Source: an uncultured Clostridia bacterium
Lineage (GTDB): Bacteria; Bacillota; Clostridia; TANB77; CAG-508
Direction of reading: 5' to 3'
Assembly (NCBI GenBank): GCA_947581825.1
Contig: CANPVP010000010.1
Location: 1 to 64,000 of the forward strand
DNA length: 64,000 nucleotides
The position numbers and the translations under genes are program-made. The notes under the pieces were generated by a model. The model was not told the origin of the DNA. It worked only from the letters and a program-made list of their open reading frames with translations, and did not search any database. This document shows positions 54,069-62,863 of this stretch, one piece after another. Within the stretch, counting starts at the first letter, position 1. Each line of letters opens with the position of its first letter.

Positions 54069-56219
54069 TTATAGTTTCATTGATAAACTTACTTTTTGTT
54101 TATCATTATCTATTCCTATTACTTTTACTTTAACTATATCACCTACTGAAACTACTTCTGATGGATTTTTTATGTATTTATCACTCATTTGTGATATATG
54201 TACTAAGCCATCATGTTTAACCCCAATATCTACAAAAGCTCCAAAATCTATTACGTTTCTTACTGTTCCTGTTAAAACCATATCTTCTCTTAAATCCTCA
54301 AATTTTAAAACATCACTTCTTAGTATTGGCTTTGGTAGTTCTTCTCTAGGATCTCTTCCTGGTTTCATTAATTCTGATATTATATCTTTTAATGTAAGTT
54401 CTCCTATTTCTAATTCTTTTGCTACTTTCGCAGTATCTATCTTTTTCAAATTTTCTCTTAACTCATTTAATTTTTTAGAATCTAGTATATCTTGCTTTTC
54501 ATATCCTAATTTTGTTAATAGTTTTTCTGTTGCCTCATAACTTTCAGGGTGAACAGCTGTAACTTCTAATGGATTTGTTCCACCGAATATTCTTATAAAT
54601 CCTGCACATTGCTCAAATGCTACTTTTCCTAGCTTTGGTACTTTTAGTAATTCTTTTCTAGATTTTAATTCTCCATTTTCATCTCTATATTTAACTATGT
54701 TTTTTGCTATTGTATTATTTATTCCTGAAACATATGATAGCAAAGATGGTGTAGCAGTATTAACATCTACTCCAACAGAGTTTACGGCATCTTCTACTAC
54801 ATTTGCCAAGCTTTCTGTTAATTGTTTTTGATTTACATCATGCTGATACTGTCCAACGCCTATAGCTTTTGGATCTATTTTTACAAGTTCTGCTAAAGGA
54901 TCTTGCAATCTTCTCGCTATTGATATTGCTCCTCTTATAGATACATTTATATCTGGGTATTCTTCTGTTGCTAATTTTGATGCAGAGTAAACAGATGCTC
55001 CAGCTTCACTTACTATTGCATATACCACTTCTTTTGGAGTTAATTTGATTGTGTCTGATAAAAATTGTTCTGATTCTCTTGATGCTGTTCCATTTCCTAA
55101 AGCTATCATGTCTACATCATATTTTTTTATTAAATCAAGAATCGTTTTTCTTGCTCCAACAATATCATTTTGTGGTTCTGTTGGATATATTGTTGTATAG
55201 TCTAACAATTTTCCTGTGTAGTCTATTACTGCAATCTTACAGCCTGTTCTATAGGCAGGGTCAAATCCAATTACATTTTTACCTTTAATTGGTGGTTGTA
55301 ATAATAATTGTTTCGCATTTTGTCCAAAAACTTTAATTGCTTTCTCATCTGCTTTTTCTGTTAAGTCTGTTCTTATTTCTCTTTCTATTGATGGTTCTAT
55401 TAATCTTTTATATGCATCTAAAATTGTCTCTCTTAGCATTACTGCAAATTGTGATTTTTCATCTACTATTATTTGCTTTTCAAGCATGTTTAATATTTTT
55501 TCTTCTGGTTTTTCTATTTTTACTTTTAGGAACTCTTCTTTTTCTCCTCTGTTAATTGCAAGTATTCTATGGCTTGGAATTTTTAATATTGGTTCACTGA
55601 AATCATAGTACATATCATATGTTGACTTTTCTTCTTTTGCACCTTTTGTAACAATTAGTGCTTCTCTAAAGCACATACTTTTTATTTTCTTTCTATAATC
55701 TGCATCATCTGATATATTTTCTGCTATAATATCTAAAGCTCCAGCTATTGCATCTTCTGCTGTTTCTACACCTTTTTCCTCATTTATATATTCCTTTGCT
55801 ATGTCATATATATTTTTAGTCTCTTTTTGCATATATATAATTAATGATAGTGGTTCTAACCCTTTTTCTTTCGCTATAGTTGCTCTTGTTCTCTTCTTTT
55901 GCTTGTATGGTCTATATATATCTTCTAATTCAGATAATATTATTGCATTTTCAATTGATTGTTTTAGTTCTTCAGTAAGTTTTCCCTGTTCGTCTATAAG
56001 CCTTGTTATTTCTTCTTTTCTTTCATTTAGATTTTTCAAATATGTAAGTCTTGCATCTAAATCTCTTAAAACTTCGTCACTTAAATTTCCTGTAACTTCT
56101 TTTCTATAACGTGCTATGAAAGGAATTGTATTTCCTTCTTCGATTAATTTTAAAGTATTCTCCACTTGCTCTTTTCTAATGTTAAATTCATTTGCTAATA
56201 ATTCTGCTATATTCTGCAT
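54069..56219 (-). CDS. tex: Tex family RNA-binding transcription accessory protein
   Basis: Tex is a conserved nucleic-acid-binding protein linked to transcription. The N-terminal helical region, the RuvC-like domain with GFDPAYRTGCKIAVID, helix-hairpin-helix motifs around LLSYVSGINNTIAKNIVKYR and CAGFIRIFGG, and a C-terminal S1 domain (VLTGTVRNVIDFGAFVDIGV...GLVHISQMS) appear in the standard order. Length (716 aa) is normal. AGGAGG lies upstream of the ATG. pheA lies 16 nt upstream on the same strand. Confidence 0.96.
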   Translation of the reverse strand: MQNIAELLANEFNIRKEQVENTLKLIEEGNTIPFIARYRKEVTGNLSDEVLRDLDARLTYLKNLNERKEEITRLIDEQGKLTEELKQSIENAIILSELEDIYRPYKQKKRTRATIAKEKGLEPLSLIIYMQKETKNIYDIAKEYINEEKGVETAEDAIAGALDIIAENISDDADYRKKIKSMCFREALIVTKGAKEEKSTYDMYYDFSEPILKIPSHRILAINRGEKEEFLKVKIEKPEEKILNMLEKQIIVDEKSQFAVMLRETILDAYKRLIEPSIEREIRTDLTEKADEKAIKVFGQNAKQLLLQPPIKGKNVIGFDPAYRTGCKIAVIDYTGKLLDYTTIYPTEPQNDIVGARKTILDLIKKYDVDMIALGNGTASRESEQFLSDTIKLTPKEVVYAIVSEAGASVYSASKLATEEYPDINVSIRGAISIARRLQDPLAELVKIDPKAIGVGQYQHDVNQKQLTESLANVVEDAVNSVGVDVNTATPSLLSYVSGINNTIAKNIVKYRDENGELKSRKELLKVPKLGKVAFEQCAGFIRIFGGTNPLEVTAVHPESYEATEKLLTKLGYEKQDILDSKKLNELRENLKKIDTAKVAKELEIGELTLKDIISELMKPGRDPREELPKPILRSDVLKFEDLREDMVLTGTVRNVIDFGAFVDIGVKHDGLVHISQMSDKYIKNPSEVVSVGDIVKVKVIGIDNDKQKVSLSMKL

Positions 56220-56235
56220 TTTATTTCCTCCATTT

Positions 56236-57043
56236 TTAATACATTCCTAATATTCTAAAATATGAACATTTATCTTTTATAATATCCAATAAACTTTTAA
56301 TTTTTTCATCTTGCATATTTCCTTCTAAATCTACCCAGAACCAATATTCTCCTAATCCTGTTTGTGCTGGCCTTGATTCTATTTTAGTTAAATTAACATC
56401 AAAAATATTAAATAAACCTAGAATTTTATATAAAGCTCCTGGACTATTTACTGTTGAAAAAGCTAATGAAATTTTTGTATTTTCTTTTTTATTTTCTATT
56501 TTTTTGCTAAGCACAATAAATCTTGTTTGATTATTTGTTTTATCTTGTATATTTTCTTCTATTACTTGTAAGCCGTATATTTCTGCACACATTTTATTGG
56601 CTATACACGCACTTCTTTCAATATTTTTAACCATCTCAGCGCCTTTTGCTGTGCTTTCTACTTCAATTAATTCACAATTTTTAATATTATTATGAATATA
56701 TTTTTTGCATTGTCCTAAAGCTTGAATATGTGAAAATATCTTTTCAATTTCTTCTTTATTGTATTTCTTATTAGAAAGTAAACAATGCTGAATATCTAAT
56801 ATTTCTTCATGAACTATATTTAAATTTTTTTCTTCTATTAATAAATCTAATGTTTCTAAGACTGTTCCTTTTATAGAATTCTCTAGTGGTACAATGCATT
56901 CATCTACTTCGTCATTTATTAATAGCATTATTGCCTCTGTTATTGTCTTTGCTTTTATTTCTGTATAATCTTTTCCGTTTGTATACAGTTTGCAAGCCCT
57001 ATAACAATATGTTCCGTTCTGGTCCTAAGTATGATATTTTCAT
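56236..57043 (-). CDS. pheA: Prephenate dehydratase, read through a +1 frameshift at CGG (268 aa)
   Basis: PheA makes phenylpyruvate in phenylalanine synthesis. The long frame starts only at MLLINDEVDECIVPLENS and lacks the N-terminus. Upstream, ATG 57041-57043 after AAGGAG gives MKISYLGPE and then CGG AAC ATA TTG TTA TAG. Skipping the C of CGG (57014-57016) gives GTYCYRACKLYTNGKDYTE and runs on into the known frame, recreating the family start GPEGTY. Other motifs are VPLENSIKG, TRFIVLSK, an ACT domain (SLAFSTVNSPGALYKILGLF) with ESRPAQTGLGEYWFWVD. Restored length (268 aa) is normal. Without the shift the substrate-binding N-terminus would be lost. Confidence 0.9.
57014..57016 (-). other. 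+1 frameshift site, in-frame CGG (pheA)
   Basis: Frame-0 codons are GAA CGG AAC ATA TTG TTA TAG; the restored reading is GAA, skip C, GGA ACA TAT TGT. This is codon 10 of the gene. Confidence 0.85.
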
Positions 57044-57095
57044 ATAATTCTCCTTTTCTTTTTTGCCTTATACATTTTTGTATTATATCATTATA

Positions 57096-57128
57096 AAGCA
57101 AAAAAGTTCAACATAAAGTTGAACTTTT
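57096..57128 (-). terminator. Intrinsic terminator of the LPXTG protein gene
   Basis: An 11-bp perfect stem (AAAAGTTCAAC at 57102-57112 with 57118-57128) has a 5-nt loop and is followed on the minus strand by six Ts. Confidence 0.85.
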
Positions 57129-57140
57129 ATTATATAGATT

Positions 57141-58970
57141 TTATCTTATCTTTGAATATTTTCTCAATGCTATTATTGCATTTACCATTAAAATCATCAT
57201 AACTGTTACTATTCCGTTTTTTACACCTGTTTGTGGTAATGGATCATTGCTTATTGTTGAATCTTCATATTCTTCTACTTCATCATAATTTTGATTATAA
57301 TTTGAATTTGTTTCGTTATCATAACTATACTCATCATCATCATTATCTTCTATTGGATAACTATACTCTGGCTCTGGCTCTTCTGGCTCTTCTGGCTTAA
57401 TAAGTTCTTGATTATTATTACTTGATTCTTGCTCTTCTGGTTTTTCTGGTTTAATAAGTTCTTGGTTGTTATTATTTGGTTCTTGCACCTCTGGTTGATC
57501 GTTATCTGGGTCTTGTACTTCTGGTTGATCGTTATCTGGGTCTTGTACTTCCGGTTGATCGTTATCTGGGTCTTGTACTTCCGGTTGATTGTTATCTGGG
57601 TCTTGTACTTCCGGTTGATCGTTATCTGGGTCTTGTACTTCCGGTTGATTGTTATCTGGGTCTTGCACTTCTGGTTGATTATCATCTATTACTTCAATCT
57701 CTGATATTTTTGCTTCTAGCATAAAAGCTTGACCATCTTCAGAAATAGCATACATGTATAAAGTTTCAGCATCTTTTACTTCATATGCCACTTCAACTTT
57801 ATTACTTGATGTAATTGATAGTTTTTCTGCTTTTTCTTTAATATCTTCTATTGTAGATAAACTTTCATCTTCTGATACATATAATTCTTTTATTTTACTC
57901 ATATTATCTGTTGCTACAATATTAACTACTTTTGGATTGCTTTTATTTATTGATACTTTTATTTCTGGCTTACTTTCATCATTAATATATAATCTTGACG
58001 TAGTTCTTGTAAAACTCATTCCAGCTGCATCTGTTACTTTGATAGAGTATTTTCCACTTTCTGGAATAGTATATGTTAAACTTTCTAATTTACTTTCATT
58101 ATTAGAATGTAGCTCTTTTGCATTGTCCCAATCTGGTTCTTTATCTACTTCATATTTTGCGATTTTTACACTAGTTATATTTGCAACTGTATCTGATACA
58201 TTTATTTCTAATTGATTTTTTTGAGTTTCATTTTGTTTATATTCTATTTTTATTTGTTCTCCTTGACTTACTATTACTGTATATGTATAACTAGAACCAC
58301 TGTCATTTTCTGCATATACTTTATATATACCATCGTCTGCTACAGTATGTTGTAACTCAATATTCTTTTTATCTTGTTGCTGTGTTATATCTATAGTTGT
58401 TCCATTTGTTTTAAAATCAAATTTCTCTTCTTTACTTGATACTTTTGCTATTTTTAAAGTTTTAATATCACTCTCTGCAGAAGTTACTTTTATTGTTAAA
58501 TCTCTTGGATTTACTTCTGATTTTGTTACACTCATTGTCATTTCATTTGCACTTGATGGTGTTATTGTATAATTGTATAAAAATGAATTCCTATTATCAT
58601 CAAGTATAAATACTGTATATTCACTATAATTCTCTTGTATATCAAATGTTACTGTATATTGATTATTACCTTCTTCTTCACTGCTTGTAGTAAACTCTAA
58701 CTTTTCGCCTTTTCCTTCAATTAAGTTTCCTTCTTCATCATGAAAATATTTATGATCTGTTATCTTTTCTCCATATACAATTCTTACATCCTTTATTTTC
58801 GCTTTAGTATCTGTTATTGTTAAGGTTACTTTATTATCCTCTCTATGTTTTTGTACTGTTATTGATGGTTTAGAATCGTCTGCCATTGATAGTATTGGTA
58901 TAAAAACTTGAAATATTAAAATTAATGATATAACTACTGCTTGTATTTTATAGAAACTTTTCTCTCTCAT
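57141..58970 (-). CDS. LPXTG-anchored surface protein with acidic repeat region (609 aa)
   Basis: A signal peptide (YKIQAVVISLILIFQVFIPI, about residues 8-30) is followed by several beta-rich, Ig-like stretches built on a recurring pattern (IKDVRIVYGE, IKTLKIAKVS, ITSVKIAKYE, IKELYVSEDE). Then comes an acidic repeat region of 10-residue units QPEVQDPDN[N/D] (about residues 425-490), and NNNQELIKPE occurs twice. The C-terminus is a sortase signal: LPQTG, a hydrophobic helix and a basic tail (RKYSKIR). It is therefore expected to be linked to peptidoglycan. I start at the ATG at 58968-58970 with AGGAAGG upstream. The ligand is unknown. Confidence 0.85.
   Translation of the reverse strand: MREKSFYKIQAVVISLILIFQVFIPILSMADDSKPSITVQKHREDNKVTLTITDTKAKIKDVRIVYGEKITDHKYFHDEEGNLIEGKGEKLEFTTSSEEEGNNQYTVTFDIQENYSEYTVFILDDNRNSFLYNYTITPSSANEMTMSVTKSEVNPRDLTIKVTSAESDIKTLKIAKVSSKEEKFDFKTNGTTIDITQQQDKKNIELQHTVADDGIYKVYAENDSGSSYTYTVIVSQGEQIKIEYKQNETQKNQLEINVSDTVANITSVKIAKYEVDKEPDWDNAKELHSNNESKLESLTYTIPESGKYSIKVTDAAGMSFTRTTSRLYINDESKPEIKVSINKSNPKVVNIVATDNMSKIKELYVSEDESLSTIEDIKEKAEKLSITSSNKVEVAYEVKDAETLYMYAISEDGQAFMLEAKISEIEVIDDNQPEVQDPDNNQPEVQDPDNDQPEVQDPDNNQPEVQDPDNDQPEVQDPDNDQPEVQDPDNDQPEVQEPNNNNQELIKPEKPEEQESSNNNQELIKPEEPEEPEPEYSYPIEDNDDDEYSYDNETNSNYNQNYDEVEEYEDSTISNDPLPQTGVKNGIVTVMMILMVNAIIALRKYSKIR
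57481..57682. repeat. 30-bp tandem repeats in the LPXTG protein gene
   Basis: Six full copies and one partial copy of a 30-bp unit (containing GGTTGATCGTTATCTGGG) encode the QPEVQDPDN repeats. Units differ by only a few bases, so copy number may vary between strains. Confidence 0.95.
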
Positions 58971-59011
58971 TATATACACCTTCCTATTTATATTTATTCT
59001 CTCATTTTTCT

Positions 59012-59040
59012 ATTATACCACTTTTTTCCAGTGTTTTCAA
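59012..59040 (-). promoter_or_regulatory. Predicted sigma-A promoter of the LPXTG protein gene
   Basis: On the minus strand TTGAAA (59035-59040) and TATAAT (59012-59017) are 17 nt apart, about 40 nt before the gene. Confidence 0.6.
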
Positions 59041-59068
59041 CCTTTTTTACATAATAAGTTTTAATTTT

Positions 59069-59093
59069 AAAAAACAGGAGAGCATTGCTCTCC
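59069..59093 (-). terminator. Intrinsic terminator of lexA
   Basis: The palindrome GGAGAGCATTGCTCTCC (59077-59093) is followed on the minus strand by TGTTTTTT. It also resembles the GGGNG palindrome family, with CTTACA after the stem. Confidence 0.7.
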
Positions 59094-59120
59094 CTTACAT
59101 TCAAATTATCTTAAGTAATA

Positions 59121-59774
59121 TTACATTTTTCTAAAAACTCCACTAACTTTTCCAAGTATTTGACAGTCAGGAACTATTATTGGATTCATTGTGCTATTTT
59201 CTGGTTGTAATCTTATGTGATCATTCTCTTTGTAGAAGGTTTTTACTGTAGCTTCATCTTCTATTAAAGCTACTACTATCTCTCCATTGTTAGCTGAATT
59301 TTGTTTTCTTACTAGAATATAATCTCCATCTAAAATTCCAGCTTCTATCATACTTTCTCCTCTAACTGTTAACATGAAGCTTTCACTATTACCAACAAAG
59401 TCTAGTGGTATTGGGAAAGTATCTGTTACATTTTCTACAGCTAATATTGGTTCTCCAGCTGTTATTTTACCTATAACGGGTACTTCTACTAGTTCTTTAC
59501 CTGTATAGAAATCTTTATTTCCGGTTTTTATTGGGTCTCCAGATTGTCCTTTAATTAGTCTTAAAGTTCTACCTTTTTGTGATTCTTTTTTTATATATCC
59601 TTTCTGTTCTAGCCTTGATATATATCCATGAACTGTTGCAGTTGAGCTAAGTCCAACTGCTTTTCCTATTTCTCTAACTGATGGTGGATATCCTCTTGTA
59701 GCTATTTCTCTTTCTAAGAATTTTAATATTGCTTTTTCTCTTTTATTAATTTCCTTTGGATCTTTTCTTCCCAC
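59121..59774 (-). CDS. lexA: LexA repressor
   Basis: LexA represses SOS genes until RecA filaments trigger self-cleavage. The winged-helix N-terminus ([36 protein letters not shown]) is followed by the Ala-Gly cleavage site in KITAGEP and the catalytic Ser in [10 protein letters not shown] with Lys in EATVKTFYK. Length (217 aa) is normal. The start is a GTG at 59772-59774 with AGGGGTG upstream. Two AAACNNGTTT boxes overlap its promoter, consistent with autoregulation. A terminator follows at 59069-59093. Confidence 0.96.
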   Translation of the reverse strand: MGRKDPKEINKREKAILKFLEREIATRGYPPSVREIGKAVGLSSTATVHGYISRLEQKGYIKKESQKGRTLRLIKGQSGDPIKTGNKDFYTGKELVEVPVIGKITAGEPILAVENVTDTFPIPLDFVGNSESFMLTVRGESMIEAGILDGDYILVRKQNSANNGEIVVALIEDEATVKTFYKENDHIRLQPENSTMNPIIVPDCQILGKVSGVFRKM

Positions 59775-59803
59775 AAAATCACCCCTTGTAATAGTTTGAA
59801 CTC

Positions 59804-59840
59804 ATATTATCACAAAAACCTGTTTTTGTCAAACAAGTTT
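59804..59840 (-). promoter_or_regulatory. lexA promoter with two candidate LexA operators
   Basis: On the minus strand a perfect TTGACA (59827-59832) and TAATAT (59804-59809) are 17 nt apart. Palindromic boxes of the form AAACNNGTTT lie at 59831-59840 (overlapping the -35) and 59816-59825 (in the spacer), 15 nt centre to centre. They differ from the Bacillus and clostridial GAAC-N4-GTTC consensus. Confidence 0.6.
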
Positions 59841-59981
59841 TTGTTTTTTATATAGTAGGAATTTTCTCTTTCTTTGAAAGAGAAAAGCTCCATACGAGAT
59901 AATTATGCGAATGTTACAAATTCTTAATAACTTTGTTATTTAGAATTTGTTAATCCGCTTTTTTTATAAAATATTTTATTT

Positions 59982-61283
<1,302 letters not shown>

Positions 61284-61310
61284 TTATTTTAAATTATATT
61301 ATTCCCACTA

Positions 61311-62312
61311 TTATTCAAAATAGTCTATTTTCATTGCTTTTTTTACTTCTTTCATTGTTTCTTTTGCTAGTTTTCTTGCCTTTTCTGTACCATCTTTTAA
61401 AATCTTATCTACTATTTCAGGATGTTCTTCATAATACTTTCTTTTTTCTCTAATTGGTGCTAGTTCTTTATTTATATTTTCAATTAATTTTTTCTTACAT
61501 TCTACACATCCTCTTTGTCCGGCTCTACATTCTTTACATGCTTGTTCATAATCTTCTTTATTAAATAAATTATGATAATATGCAACCATACATACATCTG
61601 GATTTCCTAAATCATCTTTTTTTATTCTTGCTGGATCTGTTATTGCTGTCATTACTTTTTTTCTTATTTCTTCTTCAGAATCAGATAAGTATATTGCATT
61701 CCCTAGGGATTTTCCCATTTTTTCATTTCCATCTAAACCTTTTATTCTCTTGTTTTCTGATAACAATACTTGTGGTTCTTTTAAGACTTCCCCATAAATG
61801 CTATTGAATTTTCTAACAATTTCTCTTGTTTGTTCAATTAATGGTTTTTGGTCTTCTCCTGTTGGGACTATTTCTCCTCCTAAGACTGTTATGTCTGCCG
61901 CTTGACTTACTGGGTATCCTAAAAAACCATATGTAACACTTTCTCCAAATATATCTCTTTTTTGAGCTATTTCTGTTTTTACTGTAGGATTTCTTTCTAA
62001 CCTGGCAATAGTTACTAAGTTAGAATAAAAAACTGTAAGTTCTGCTGTTTCTGGTATCATTGATTGTAAATATATTGTGGCTTTTTCTGGATCCAAGCCT
62101 ACTGATAAATTGTCCATTACAATTTCTCTTACATTTTTTGCCACTTTTTCTGGATTATTAAAATTATCTGTTAAAGCTTGAACATCAGCAACTAATATAT
62201 ATTCTTCATAATCGTCTTGTAATTTTACTCTATTTTTTAAAGAACCAAAATAATGTCCTATATGCAATTTTCCCGTTGGTCTATCGCCTGTTACAATTCT
62301 CGTTTTTGCCAT
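61311..62312 (-). CDS. trpS: Tryptophan-tRNA ligase
   Basis: This class I synthetase charges tRNA-Trp. The HIGH motif is HIGHYFGSL and the KMSKS motif is KMGKSLGN. Four cysteines in the anticodon-binding region (one near DVCMVAYYHNLF, then CRAGQRGCVEC) have the C-x6-C-x2-C spacing of the TrpRS type that carries a [4Fe-4S] cluster in Thermotoga. I start at the ATG at 62310-62312, since GGAGG lies 5 nt upstream; the first ATG four codons earlier is inside that site. rpiB ends 13 nt upstream, so the two are likely co-transcribed. Confidence 0.96.
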   Translation of the reverse strand: MAKTRIVTGDRPTGKLHIGHYFGSLKNRVKLQDDYEEYILVADVQALTDNFNNPEKVAKNVREIVMDNLSVGLDPEKATIYLQSMIPETAELTVFYSNLVTIARLERNPTVKTEIAQKRDIFGESVTYGFLGYPVSQAADITVLGGEIVPTGEDQKPLIEQTREIVRKFNSIYGEVLKEPQVLLSENKRIKGLDGNEKMGKSLGNAIYLSDSEEEIRKKVMTAITDPARIKKDDLGNPDVCMVAYYHNLFNKEDYEQACKECRAGQRGCVECKKKLIENINKELAPIREKRKYYEEHPEIVDKILKDGTEKARKLAKETMKEVKKAMKIDYFE

Positions 62313-62325
62313 ATTAACCTCCATT

Positions 62326-62772
62326 TTATTTCATATTATTAGACTCAATTTCTTTAATTATATCAAGTCTTTCTTGATGTCTTCCTCCCTCAAATTCTGT
62401 TGCTATCCACATTCTAACTATATTTATTGCTTCATTAACAGTTACATAATCTGCACCTAATGCTAATACATTTGAATCGTTGTGCATTCTAGAAAATTTT
62501 GCTGTTTCTTCATTATAACAAGGAACACATCTTATTCCTTTAAATTTATTTGCAGTAATAGCCATACCAAGACCACTTCTGCATATTAAAATTCCCTTTT
62601 CACATTCTTTATTTACTATAGATTCTGCCACAGCTCTAGCAAACACAGGATAATCAACTCTATCTTCTGAATATGTTCCAAAATCTTTTACTTCTATATC
62701 TTTTTCTTTAAGGTATCTTACAATCTCCTCTTTTAATTTGTATCCTCCATGATCACAACCAATTGCTATCAT
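62326..62772 (-). CDS. rpiB: Ribose-5-phosphate isomerase B
   Basis: RpiB interconverts ribose-5-phosphate and ribulose-5-phosphate. The N-terminal GCDHGGYKLKEEI and the catalytic-loop region CRSGLGMAITANKFKGIRCVPCYNEE are typical, with RMHNDSNVLALGAD downstream. Length (148 aa) is normal. It is the first gene of the rpiB-trpS-obg run, behind a good promoter (62806-62834). GGAGGAGA precedes the ATG. Confidence 0.96.
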   Translation of the reverse strand: MIAIGCDHGGYKLKEEIVRYLKEKDIEVKDFGTYSEDRVDYPVFARAVAESIVNKECEKGILICRSGLGMAITANKFKGIRCVPCYNEETAKFSRMHNDSNVLALGADYVTVNEAINIVRMWIATEFEGGRHQERLDIIKEIESNNMK

Positions 62773-62805
62773 AATTTCTCCTCCGTATTTAAAATTTATG
62801 CATTA

Positions 62806-62834
62806 AATATATCACAAAACCATATATTTTACAA
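62806..62834 (-). promoter_or_regulatory. Predicted sigma-A promoter of rpiB-trpS-obg
   Basis: On the minus strand TTGTAA (62829-62834) and TATATT (62806-62811) are 17 nt apart, about 35 nt before rpiB. Confidence 0.55.
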
Positions 62835-62863
62835 TAGAATTGATTTTTTATGTTGGTGATTTT

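Noticed and set aside
57350-57724. Overlapping ORFs with repeated short units in other frames
   Set aside because: They are shadows of the 30-bp tandem repeat in the LPXTG protein gene.
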